DNA from: HGM12713 sp045593725
GTDB lineage: Bacteria; Bacillota; Clostridia; Oscillospirales; CAG-272
Assembly: GCA_045593725.1 (NCBI GenBank)
Contig: JAZNXE010000006.1
Span: forward strand, 1 to 19,826
Reading direction: 5' to 3'
DNA length: 19,826 nt
Under the pieces are notes generated by a model. That model did no database searches. It was not told where the DNA came from and worked only from the letters and a program-made list of their open reading frames with translations. A program made the translations under genes and the position numbers. Below, in pieces: positions 7,790 through 14,404 of this stretch (positions within the stretch are counted from its first letter, which is position 1; each line of letters starts with the position of its first letter).

Positions 7790-7951
7790 TCAGAAGAAAT
7801 ATTTGAATATAACCGAAGAATTTACAGCTTCGTATATATCCGCCGATGGAGCTATAAAGGACACTGCCACTGCAATCACATCTATGGCAAACGCCATCAT
7901 ATATACAACACCCGCCGCGATAACCGTGACTGCAATATCAAATCCCGTCAT
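7790..7951 (-). CDS. 53-residue single-span membrane peptide
   Basis: A short ORF with a strong ribosome binding site (AAAGAGGT, 5 nt before ATG) sits 14 bp after the 441-residue gene and 47 bp before pgsA, filling an otherwise empty gap. The product begins MTGFDIAVTVIAAGVVYMMA, continues as one hydrophobic helix to about residue 34, and ends in APSADIYEAVNSSVIFKYFF. The tail recalls the C-terminal end of CvpA-family proteins, which in Clostridia often sit near such membrane-propeller genes. This is a weak resemblance from memory, so it may be a CvpA remnant or an independent small protein. No function can be assigned. Confidence 0.6.
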   Translation of the reverse strand: MTGFDIAVTVIAAGVVYMMAFAIDVIAVAVSFIAPSADIYEAVNSSVIFKYFF

Positions 7952-7965
7952 AGGCTACCTCTTTA

Positions 7966-9291
7966 TTATTTTTTGTTGAACACAAGATATTCTGCCTTTG
8001 CCTCTCCGCAAACCATAGCGGTATCCTCACCGTATATAAGCATTTTACCGCTATCAGATGGCAGATACTGCCGCTCATCCGATTTGGTATCCAGTCTTAT
8101 AACTCCCGAAACGGTACGCAAAAACACGAAATCACCGAATACACTGGCTGAGGATATATTTTCCCCCACCGTTCCCGAATAAAGCTTATTGCCCTTCTCA
8201 TCAAAGGCTATTATGTTCTTTTGTGTACCTCTGCTCGCCACAGCCACAACTCCGTGCTCATTAGCGTCAAAGGCGTTTATCTCCGCTTCCCCGAAATTCT
8301 GTACCGCTATTTCGTTGAAGCTTCTGTCATATACTCTCACGGAACGGTCTGTAACCACCGCCACAGCGTCGTTATCAAGGAAAGCGCATCTTAAGGGAAA
8401 TTCTCCCGTAAGCGATATCTCGGAAAGCTTTTTGGCACTGGAGCTGCTATCTACGTCATATACGCATATAGCGCTCTCTCCTATTCCGCTGCCTGACGAA
8501 TAATAGAGTGCTGCAAATCTGGATTGGTCGGAATTCAGCGCCATATCAAACATAAGCCTCTTGTCACTTATCCTTCCCCTCGCCTTTATATTATCTCCGT
8601 ATAAATATATTACGGTTTGAATCTTATCTTTCCTTGTAGCGAGAGCAAAGGCTCCGCTGTCATTCATACAAGCATCTGTAATTGGGTCGTCAAGCTCCTC
8701 GTTATAAACCTTTGAAAAGGAATTATACACAGAGAACGCCGAGCGCGCCGTATCATACACCAGCACGTATTTGTCACAGCAAATAACGTTAGGAGAATAG
8801 TAATCGTTGTTGCTCTTGAGCGTCCTGCGACCTCCTGCCGTAAATATTGACACCGAAGAAGGCGACGCGGTAACAAGTCCGCCGCGATACAGAGAAAAAT
8901 TTTGCCTATCTGCCGAGTCATAGGAAAGTATCTGATAATTTGAAGTATTACTCTCCGCCGCCGCCGAGAAATCGCGGAGCAAATAAAAGAAATTACTGTA
9001 AGTTATCTCTTTATAGTTAGTTGCCAGGGAGAACGCCATAAACACCGCTAAAATCACCCACAGCAGGCGTTCCGCCACCTTATAAAATGCCGATACGGAA
9101 GCATAATACACATCTCCCGCCGCGTTAAAATCCTCTCTGCTGAGCACTCTCTCCTTTTGGGGATCGGGGTCAAAAAAGCTTCCTACCCTTCCCAGGATGT
9201 TCTGCTCCTCCCCATCGTTTACCGCTTCCTTTTTCTTTGAAAGCTTACCAAGGAGGCGCTTTACATTAAAATCTTTTTTGTTAAATTTCAA
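7966..9291 (-). CDS. membrane-anchored beta-propeller-like protein (DUF5711-like)
   Basis: A 441-residue protein with a basic cytosolic N-terminus rich in Lys/Arg, one membrane helix (about 76-91, LLWVILAVFMAFSLA), and a large extracytoplasmic domain. The domain shows repeated beta-blade-like units with alternating hydrophobics and Ser/Asp turns (for example KYVLVYDTARSAFSVYN, SAICVYDVDSS, RSVRVYDRSFNEIAV). The layout matches DUF5711 proteins of Firmicutes as I recall them; their function is not known. I chose the TTG start at 9291 because AAGGAGG lies 7 nt before it. A longer frame opens at TTG 9318, inside the truA stop, and would add nine residues encoded by the ribosome binding site itself. 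Lies 23 bp after truA. Confidence 0.75.
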   Translation of the reverse strand: MKFNKKDFNVKRLLGKLSKKKEAVNDGEEQNILGRVGSFFDPDPQKERVLSREDFNAAGDVYYASVSAFYKVAERLLWVILAVFMAFSLATNYKEITYSNFFYLLRDFSAAAESNTSNYQILSYDSADRQNFSLYRGGLVTASPSSVSIFTAGGRRTLKSNNDYYSPNVICCDKYVLVYDTARSAFSVYNSFSKVYNEELDDPITDACMNDSGAFALATRKDKIQTVIYLYGDNIKARGRISDKRLMFDMALNSDQSRFAALYYSSGSGIGESAICVYDVDSSSSAKKLSEISLTGEFPLRCAFLDNDAVAVVTDRSVRVYDRSFNEIAVQNFGEAEINAFDANEHGVVAVASRGTQKNIIAFDEKGNKLYSGTVGENISSASVFGDFVFLRTVSGVIRLDTKSDERQYLPSDSGKMLIYGEDTAMVCGEAKAEYLVFNKK

Positions 9292-9314
9292 TCGTCTGCC
9301 TCCTTGTAAAATAA

Positions 9315-10073
9315 TCAATAAACTACCCTGTTAAGGAAAAGTCCCTCGGGACGTGCCGTACTGCCTGCTACCGTGCGGTCATGAGCCTCGGTTATTTTTT
9401 CTATATCCTCGGGAGCTATTCTTCCGTATGCCACGTCCATAAGAGTACCCGCGAATATCCTCACCATATTGTAAAGAAAGCCGTTGGCGCTTACTCTGAA
9501 GGTAATAACTCCGTTTTCCTCGGTTACCTCGGCTTCATATACCGTCCTTACGGTATCCTTTATCTTGGAATCCGCCGCCATATATGAGGCGAAATCGTGA
9601 GTTCCCACAAGCCTGCCCGCGGCTATTTTCATATTTTCAAGACCTTCCCTTGTGACGGGCTTTGGACAGTGCCAGCTTCTCCCCGCCAAGAACGGGTTTT
9701 TCCACGGTCTGTTCCATATTTTATAAACGTATTCCTTGTATTTAACGTCGTATCGTGGGTGAAAATCCTCACTTACCTCTTGGGCAGACATAACCGAGAT
9801 GTCCTCGGGCAATCTTACCGACAGCGCCTGCGGTATTTTATCCACAGGGATGTTGGTGTCAAGAAAGCTTTCTTTTCTTTTGGTCACGGTAACGCAAAAC
9901 TCATTGGCGTGAACTCCGCTGTCGGTGCGGCTGCACCCTATTATATCACAGTCATATCCGAACAGGTCCTTTGTAGCCTCGTTCAGCCTCTGCTGTACGG
10001 ACACTCCGTTTGGCTGTACCTGATATCCGCAATAATTAGTACCCAAAAATGAAATCCTTAGTAATACCTTCAT
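9315..10073 (-). CDS. truA: tRNA pseudouridine(38-40) synthase
   Basis: TruA converts uridines 38-40 of the tRNA anticodon arm to pseudouridine. The 252-residue protein has the catalytic motif GCSRTDSGVHA with the nucleophile Asp51, an N-terminus (RISFLGTNYCGYQVQPN) typical of TruA, and the later blocks RYDVKYKEYVYKIWN and FLYNMVRIFAGTLMDVA. The start at ATG 10073 is preferred over GTG 10079 because AGAGG lies 5 nt upstream of it and the family starts there. It follows ecfT by 9 bp, the ecfA1-ecfA2-ecfT-truA order common in Firmicutes; the usual rplM and rpsI do not follow here. Confidence 0.97.
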   Translation of the reverse strand: MKVLLRISFLGTNYCGYQVQPNGVSVQQRLNEATKDLFGYDCDIIGCSRTDSGVHANEFCVTVTKRKESFLDTNIPVDKIPQALSVRLPEDISVMSAQEVSEDFHPRYDVKYKEYVYKIWNRPWKNPFLAGRSWHCPKPVTREGLENMKIAAGRLVGTHDFASYMAADSKIKDTVRTVYEAEVTEENGVITFRVSANGFLYNMVRIFAGTLMDVAYGRIAPEDIEKITEAHDRTVAGSTARPEGLFLNRVVY

Positions 10074-10082
10074 AAGCACCTC

Positions 10083-10901
10083 TTAAACCGTATATCCGAT
10101 ACCCAAGATATTGAGGTATATAATAGCCGCGCCAAACACAAGTGCAAGTATTAACCACACAAAGTCAACAAAGCGCAAACGTCTTACCGTCATTCTCGTG
10201 CGTCCATTATCTCCGTTGTAGCACCTACACTCCATCGCCGTCGCCAAATCTCCCGCTCGGTTAAAGGCGGATACAAAGAGAGGGATAAGAACGGGGATAA
10301 GCGCCTTGGCTCTGTCCATCAGACTTCCGCTTGAAAAATCAGCTCCTCTTGCCTTTTGAGCGGTCATTATCTTTTCGGTTTCCTCCGCTAAGGTGGGGAT
10401 AAAACGAAGTGCTATGGTCATCATCATAGCAAATGAATGCACGGGAACGCGCAAAAGCTTTAATGGCGAGAGCAGGTCCTCGATTGCGTTGGTAAGCGTT
10501 ATAGGCGTTGTAGTGTATGTGAGGAGCATTCCCGTTCCCACTATGAGCGTTGTTATTCTTATCATTATAAACAGCGCCGCGTAAAGTCCCTCTGCGTATA
10601 TATTTATGAACCTCCAGCCAAAGAGCAGATGCTCTCCCCGAGTCCAGAAAATATTGAGCACAGCTGTGAACGCAAGCACGAAGAGCACTGCGCGAAGCCC
10701 CTTAAATACTATCTTAAAGGGTATCCTTCCCAGCACTATAAGAATGAGCGCCGAGGTAAGCAAAAGTGCGTAGCTCAATATATTTTTACACAGAAAGGAG
10801 CAAACAATATAAAGTATGGTCAAAATTATCTTTATTCTGGGGTCAATCCTGTGCAATACAGAATTTGACGGATAATACTGACCGAATGCGATACCTTTCA
10901 T
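10083..10901 (-). CDS. ecfT: energy-coupling factor transporter transmembrane protein EcfT
   Basis: EcfT is the scaffold membrane subunit of group II ECF vitamin/metal uptake transporters; it links the ATPase pair to exchangeable S components. The 272-residue protein starts SVLHRIDPRIKII (the conserved DPR region at 20-22), has about six hydrophobic segments, and carries the two coupling-helix motifs: ARG (184-186, in AQKARGAD) and a variant second one (AMECRCYNG, 222-230, where many homologues have A-R-G). It starts 7 bp after ecfA2. No clear Shine-Dalgarno sequence lies close to the ATG (AAGGA is about 15 nt away), so translation may be coupled to ecfA2. No S component is encoded in the window. 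Confidence 0.95.
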   Translation of the reverse strand: MKGIAFGQYYPSNSVLHRIDPRIKIILTILYIVCSFLCKNILSYALLLTSALILIVLGRIPFKIVFKGLRAVLFVLAFTAVLNIFWTRGEHLLFGWRFINIYAEGLYAALFIMIRITTLIVGTGMLLTYTTTPITLTNAIEDLLSPLKLLRVPVHSFAMMMTIALRFIPTLAEETEKIMTAQKARGADFSSGSLMDRAKALIPVLIPLFVSAFNRAGDLATAMECRCYNGDNGRTRMTVRRLRFVDFVWLILALVFGAAIIYLNILGIGYTV

Positions 10902-10908
10902 ATTTTCG

Positions 10909-11763
10909 TCAATTTTCCTTATATAACTTGATTATCTGCCCAAACGCATCCTCTACCGTATATACGCTGCGCTCGAGCTTTATTCCGTTTTCTTGGAGTA
11001 ACAAGAGAAGCTTTGTGACCTGAGGCACATCAAGCCCCACGGATATAAGCTTTTGCGTCTCTGCGAATATCTCATCACTTCCGCCCTCAAGCACTATTCT
11101 CCCCTCCGACATAACTATAAGCCTGTCGCAGAAGCGCGCCATATCCTCCATACTGTGGCTGACTATTACCACCGTTCTTCCGCTTTTGCGTTGGTAGTCC
11201 TTTATATTTTGGAATATAGAGTCCCTGCCGCGAGGGTCAAGTCCTGCCGCAGGCTCGTCAAGGACAAGCACGTCGGGTCGCATAGCGATTATTCCCGCAA
11301 TGGCGGCTCTTCGCTTTTGTCCACCCGAAAGGTCGAAGGGAGAGCGATAAAGAAGGTCAGAGGAAATCCCCGCAAACTCCGCTGCCTCACGTACGGCTTC
11401 GTCTATTTCTTCCTCGGGAAGTCCCATATTGCGCGGTCCAAAGGCTATATCCTTATATACCGTTTCCTCAAAAAGCTGATATTCGGGATATTGCATAACC
11501 AGTCCCACGCGGAAACGCACGCCGCGTATATCCTTGGGCCTCGACCATATATCCTCGCCGTCAAGGAGCACCCTGCCGTGGGAGGGCTTTAATATGCCGT
11601 TGAACATCTGCACCAGGGTGGATTTACCCGAGCCTGTATGTCCGATTATTCCCGTTATCTTTCCCTTTTCAATTTTTGAATTTATTTCATCAAGCGCTTT
11701 TATCTCGTAAGGGGTGTCCTTACCGTGATAATAGCTTAAATTCTGAAGTGTTATTTCCGACAT
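10909..11763 (-). CDS. ecfA2: energy-coupling factor transporter ATPase EcfA2
   Basis: One of two ATPase subunits that power ECF transporters. The 284-residue protein has Walker A GHTGSGKST (41-49), Q-loop VMQYPEYQLFEETVYKD (89-105) with the QLFEETV form typical of the EcfA2 paralogue, signature LSGGQ (145-149), Walker B VLVLDE (165-170), the D-loop AGLDPRG and the switch histidine in VSHSMED. It begins 4 bp after ecfA1 and precedes ecfT by 7 bp. The GHTGSGK form of Walker A is usual for EcfA2 as against GHNGSGK of EcfA1, which decides the naming. Confidence 0.95.
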   Translation of the reverse strand: MSEITLQNLSYYHGKDTPYEIKALDEINSKIEKGKITGIIGHTGSGKSTLVQMFNGILKPSHGRVLLDGEDIWSRPKDIRGVRFRVGLVMQYPEYQLFEETVYKDIAFGPRNMGLPEEEIDEAVREAAEFAGISSDLLYRSPFDLSGGQKRRAAIAGIIAMRPDVLVLDEPAAGLDPRGRDSIFQNIKDYQRKSGRTVVIVSHSMEDMARFCDRLIVMSEGRIVLEGGSDEIFAETQKLISVGLDVPQVTKLLLLLQENGIKLERSVYTVEDAFGQIIKLYKEN

Positions 11764-11767
11764 CTTA

Positions 11768-12628
11768 TCAGCCTTTCAGCGAATTTATAATAAGCCGCGC
11801 GCAATCCTCAAGAGTTACGCACTCTCCCAAAAGCTCTATGCCCGCACGGCGCAGCTTATGAACCAGCTCTGTGCACTGCGGTATAGCGAGTCCGCAATCC
11901 TTAAGCAGCTCTTCTCTCTCAAATACTTCTGAGGGAGTGCCGTCAAGAATAGCCTCGCCGTCGTTGAGTACAACTATTCTGTCAGCCATAGCCGCCTCAT
12001 CCATATAATGAGTTATCATTATTATAGTTATGCCCTTTTCTCTGTTAAGACGCACTATGGATTCCATAACGTCTTTTCTGCCCAAGGGGTCGAGCATAGC
12101 CGTGGATTCGTCAAAAATAATACATTCGGGAAGCATAGCCAAAACTCCAGCTATGGCAACCCTCTGCTTCTGTCCACCAGACAGCCTGTGCGGCTCGTGC
12201 TTAGCGTATTGAAGCATTCCCACCTCAGACAGCGCCCTATCTACTCTTTCTCTTATTTCCGTCGACGGAATACCCAAGTTTTCCGGACCGAAGGCAACGT
12301 CATCCTCAACAATAGTGGCTACCAGCTGATTGTCGGGATTTTGGAATACCATTCCCACCGTTTTTCTAAGGGAGAGTATCTCCTCATCCGATAGCTCCGA
12401 GGAGCTTATATCCTTGCCGTTTATTATGATTCTTCCCGAGGTCGGAAGCAATATCATATTAAGCAGCTTGGCAAGTGTGGATTTTCCCGAGCCGTTATGT
12501 CCCAGCACCGCCACAAACTCGCCTTTATTTATCTGGAGTGAAATGTTTTTCAGAACGGGCGCCCCGGCGGGGGAGTCGTCCTCATAAAGATACGAAAGAT
12601 CTTCTACTTTGATAAATGCTTCGTTCAT
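11768..12628 (-). CDS. ecfA1: energy-coupling factor transporter ATPase EcfA1
   Basis: First ATPase of the ECF module, 286 residues. Walker A is GHNGSGKST (43-51), Q-loop FQNPDNQLVATIVEDD (95-110), signature LSGGQ (149-153), Walker B IIFDE (170-174) with STAMLDP, and switch ITHYMDEA. The catalytic Glu174 is kept. The C-terminal domain (about 220-286) resembles the dimerising extension of EcfA proteins. The ATG is preceded by GAAAGGA. It lies 30 bp after the methyltransferase gene and heads the ecfA1-ecfA2-ecfT block. The module serves S components encoded elsewhere, so its substrate cannot be read from this window. Confidence 0.95.
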   Translation of the reverse strand: MNEAFIKVEDLSYLYEDDSPAGAPVLKNISLQINKGEFVAVLGHNGSGKSTLAKLLNMILLPTSGRIIINGKDISSSELSDEEILSLRKTVGMVFQNPDNQLVATIVEDDVAFGPENLGIPSTEIRERVDRALSEVGMLQYAKHEPHRLSGGQKQRVAIAGVLAMLPECIIFDESTAMLDPLGRKDVMESIVRLNREKGITIIMITHYMDEAAMADRIVVLNDGEAILDGTPSEVFEREELLKDCGLAIPQCTELVHKLRRAGIELLGECVTLEDCARLIINSLKG

Positions 12629-12658
12629 ATCTTTCCTTTCGTAGGTTTTTACTTATCT

Positions 12659-13522
12659 TTAGTTGCAGTACCATCTCGCGCTTGCTCCGCAGGGGATAGC
12701 AAGACCCGTTTGCGTAGCCCGAAGACCAAGCTCCTGCGCCTCAAGCCTTCCGCCGTATCTCGATACTACCTTCAAGCCGAGTATGTATTGCATAGCGGCG
12801 GGAGAAAGTCCCGTTGTATAGGAGTTTACCAAGAAAAACAATGGCTCATCGGAAAGCAAGCTTGCGGCGAGTCCTATAAGCTCGTCCACGCTGTCCTCTA
12901 TCTTCCAGACCTCGCCCGACGGCCCTCTGCCGTAGGATGGGGGGTCCATTATGACAGCGTCGTATTTGTTTCCTCTGCGTATCTCCCTCTCAACGAATTT
13001 TTTGCAATCGTCAACGATATAGCGTATAGGAGCGTCGGCAAGTCCCGAAAGAGCGGCATTTTCCTTTGCCTGCGCCACCATTCCCTTTGCCGCGTCAACG
13101 TGCACCACGGATGCTCCCGCCGCAGCAGCGGCTACCGTTGCTCCTCCCGTATAAGCGAAGAGATTAAGCACCTTTATAGGTCGGCCCGCCTTTTTTATAA
13201 GCTCGGAAAACCAATCCCAGTTAGCCGCCTGCTCGGGAAAAAGCCCCGTATGCTTAAAGCCCATAGGCTTAAGGCAAAAATTAAGCTTTCCGTAACTAAT
13301 ATTCCATGTTGGAGGGAGAGTATTTTTAGCCCATCCGCCGCCGCCTCCCGAGGAACGCTTGTATATAGCGTCCGCGTTTTTCCACGCTTTATGGGAAGCC
13401 GCGTTTTTCCATATAATCTGAGGGTCGGGACGGCGAAGTATATACTTTCCCCATCTTTCAAGCCTTTCGCCGTCGGACGCGTCAAGTAGCTCGTAGTCCT
13501 CCCAATTATCTGCAACCCACAT
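12659..13522 (-). CDS. class I SAM-dependent methyltransferase, RlmI-like
   Basis: A 287-residue protein of the RlmI/RlmK-type rRNA cytosine-5 methyltransferase superfamily by its core. Motif I is VLNLFAYTGG (118-127), the acidic residue after beta-2 is D143 (VHVDAAKG), an acidic pair D171-D172 (VDDCKKF) matches motif III, and motif IV is DPPSYGRG (193-200). The N-terminal part (residues 1-100) is too short for, and does not look like, the PUA domain of E. coli RlmI. The likely target is rRNA but the exact base cannot be read. The start ATG has AGGAG 8 nt upstream. It lies 10 bp after ruvC and 30 bp before ecfA1. Confidence 0.85.
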   Translation of the reverse strand: MWVADNWEDYELLDASDGERLERWGKYILRRPDPQIIWKNAASHKAWKNADAIYKRSSGGGGGWAKNTLPPTWNISYGKLNFCLKPMGFKHTGLFPEQAANWDWFSELIKKAGRPIKVLNLFAYTGGATVAAAAAGASVVHVDAAKGMVAQAKENAALSGLADAPIRYIVDDCKKFVEREIRRGNKYDAVIMDPPSYGRGPSGEVWKIEDSVDELIGLAASLLSDEPLFFLVNSYTTGLSPAAMQYILGLKVVSRYGGRLEAQELGLRATQTGLAIPCGASARWYCN

Positions 13523-13532
13523 AAGTATTCTC

Positions 13533-14033
13533 CTATTTCTGATTGTAATATTGCGCCAATCTCGACGCTCCCGAATGAGCGTGGCAGACGGCTATGGCTA
13601 ATGCATCAGCCGTATCGTCGGGACGCGGAGGCTTCGAAAGCCCCAGCATCATAGTAACCATATTTATTACCTGCTTTTTTTCAGCCCTTCCATAGCCTAC
13701 CACAGCTTGCTTCACCTGAAGGGGTGTGTATTCAAATATCTTTACGCCAAGACTATGGGCACACATGAGTATTATCCCTCTTGCCTCAGCCACCTTTATT
13801 CCCGTAGTTATATTGGTATTAAAGAATAGCTCCTCTACCGCCATCTGATCGGGGCGGTATTCCTCTATTATCTGTCCTAGTCCCTTATGTATAAGCAGAA
13901 GCCGCTCCTCAACGGCAGTATTTGCGGGAGTTTCGATAGAGCCATAGCCCAACACCTTGAATTTAGAAGCGTTATATTCTATTACTCCCCATCCCACGAT
14001 AGCCAGTCCGGGGTCTATTCCAAGGATAATCAT
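13533..14033 (-). CDS. ruvC: Holliday junction resolvase RuvC
   Basis: RuvC cuts Holliday junctions symmetrically after RuvAB branch migration in recombination repair. The 166-residue protein has the start MIILGIDPGLAIVGWGVIEY and the full catalytic set: D7, E67 (AVEELFF), D140 and D143 (RPDDTADALAIA). Strong ribosome binding site GAGGAGGA before ATG. It is the first gene of the long minus-strand run, under its own promoter at 14067-14095. Unlike the usual ruvC-ruvA-ruvB order, ruvA and ruvB lie on the other strand 3.4 kb away, beyond DUF951 and the YfhO-type gene. Confidence 0.97.
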   Translation of the reverse strand: MIILGIDPGLAIVGWGVIEYNASKFKVLGYGSIETPANTAVEERLLLIHKGLGQIIEEYRPDQMAVEELFFNTNITTGIKVAEARGIILMCAHSLGVKIFEYTPLQVKQAVVGYGRAEKKQVINMVTMMLGLSKPPRPDDTADALAIAVCHAHSGASRLAQYYNQK

Positions 14034-14066
14034 TTCCTATCCTCCTCAAACAAATATCCACCGTAT

Positions 14067-14095
14067 ATTTTACCACAAATTTTGCCATAAGTCAA
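14067..14095 (-). promoter_or_regulatory. sigma-A promoter of ruvC and the minus-strand run
   Basis: Read leftward: -35 TTGACT (14095-14090), 17-bp spacer, -10 TAAAAT (14072-14067), 33 bp before the ruvC ATG. It is one half of a divergent promoter region. Confidence 0.8.
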
Positions 14096-14131
14096 ATAGA
14101 ATTTACCAATTTGTAAAATTTATGATAGTTA

Positions 14132-14160
14132 TTTACAAATTATTGATAATATGATAAAAT
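14132..14160 (+). promoter_or_regulatory. sigma-A promoter of DUF951-yfhO-ruvAB
   Basis: -35 TTTACA (14132-14137), 17-bp spacer, -10 TAAAAT (14155-14160), 37 bp before the DUF951 ATG. An alternative, TTGATA with TAAAGA ten bases downstream, has the same spacing but a worse -10. The two divergent -35 boxes are 36 bp apart, in very AT-rich DNA. Confidence 0.7.
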
Positions 14161-14197
14161 AATATTAAAGAGTAATTAACAGAAAAGTGAGTTTTCT

Positions 14198-14404
14198 ATG
14201 GATATTATAAAGTACCGTACAGGTGACGTTATAGAGCTGAAAAAAGAGCATCCCTGCGGCTCAAAGCAATTCAGGATTTTACGGGTTGGCGGAATGATGC
14301 GCATATGCTGTATAGGCTGTTCCCGTGATATGGAAATAGACCGCATTAAGCTCGAAAAGGCTACCAAAAGGATAATTTTTTCTTTGGGGGACGCGAATAA
14401 ATGA
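14198..14404 (+). CDS. DUF951 family small protein
   Basis: A 68-residue protein matching the DUF951 pattern known in Firmicutes: an N-terminal GDVIELKKEHPCGSKQFRIL block, then IRV-type strand and a CIGCSRDMEIDR block ending in a basic tail. Cys20, Cys38 and Cys41 (HPCG and CIGC) are conserved features that may bind metal. The family has no assigned function. The ATG follows a weak Shine-Dalgarno sequence (GTGAG) that sits in the loop of an AGAAAA/TTTTCT hairpin. Its stop overlaps the start of the next gene (ATGA), so the two are translationally coupled. Confidence 0.85.
   Translation: MDIIKYRTGDVIELKKEHPCGSKQFRILRVGGMMRICCIGCSRDMEIDRIKLEKATKRIIFSLGDANK

Noticed and set aside
7779..7979. Plus-strand open frame of 66 codons in the gap before pgsA
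   Set aside because: Starts at TTG without a ribosome binding site and is antisense to the better-supported 53-residue ORF with a strong site.
9289..9318. Longer start (TTG 9318) for the propeller-like membrane protein
   Set aside because: The extra nine codons encode the AAGGAGG ribosome binding site of the TTG at 9291 and overlap the truA stop.
10071..10079. GTG 10079 as truA start
   Set aside because: ATG 10073 has a better placed AGAGG and matches the usual TruA N-terminus.
12710..13489. Plus-strand open frame of 259 codons opposite the methyltransferase
   Set aside because: Antisense to a well-supported gene; composition (Ser/Arg/Leu-rich) is typical of a shadow frame.
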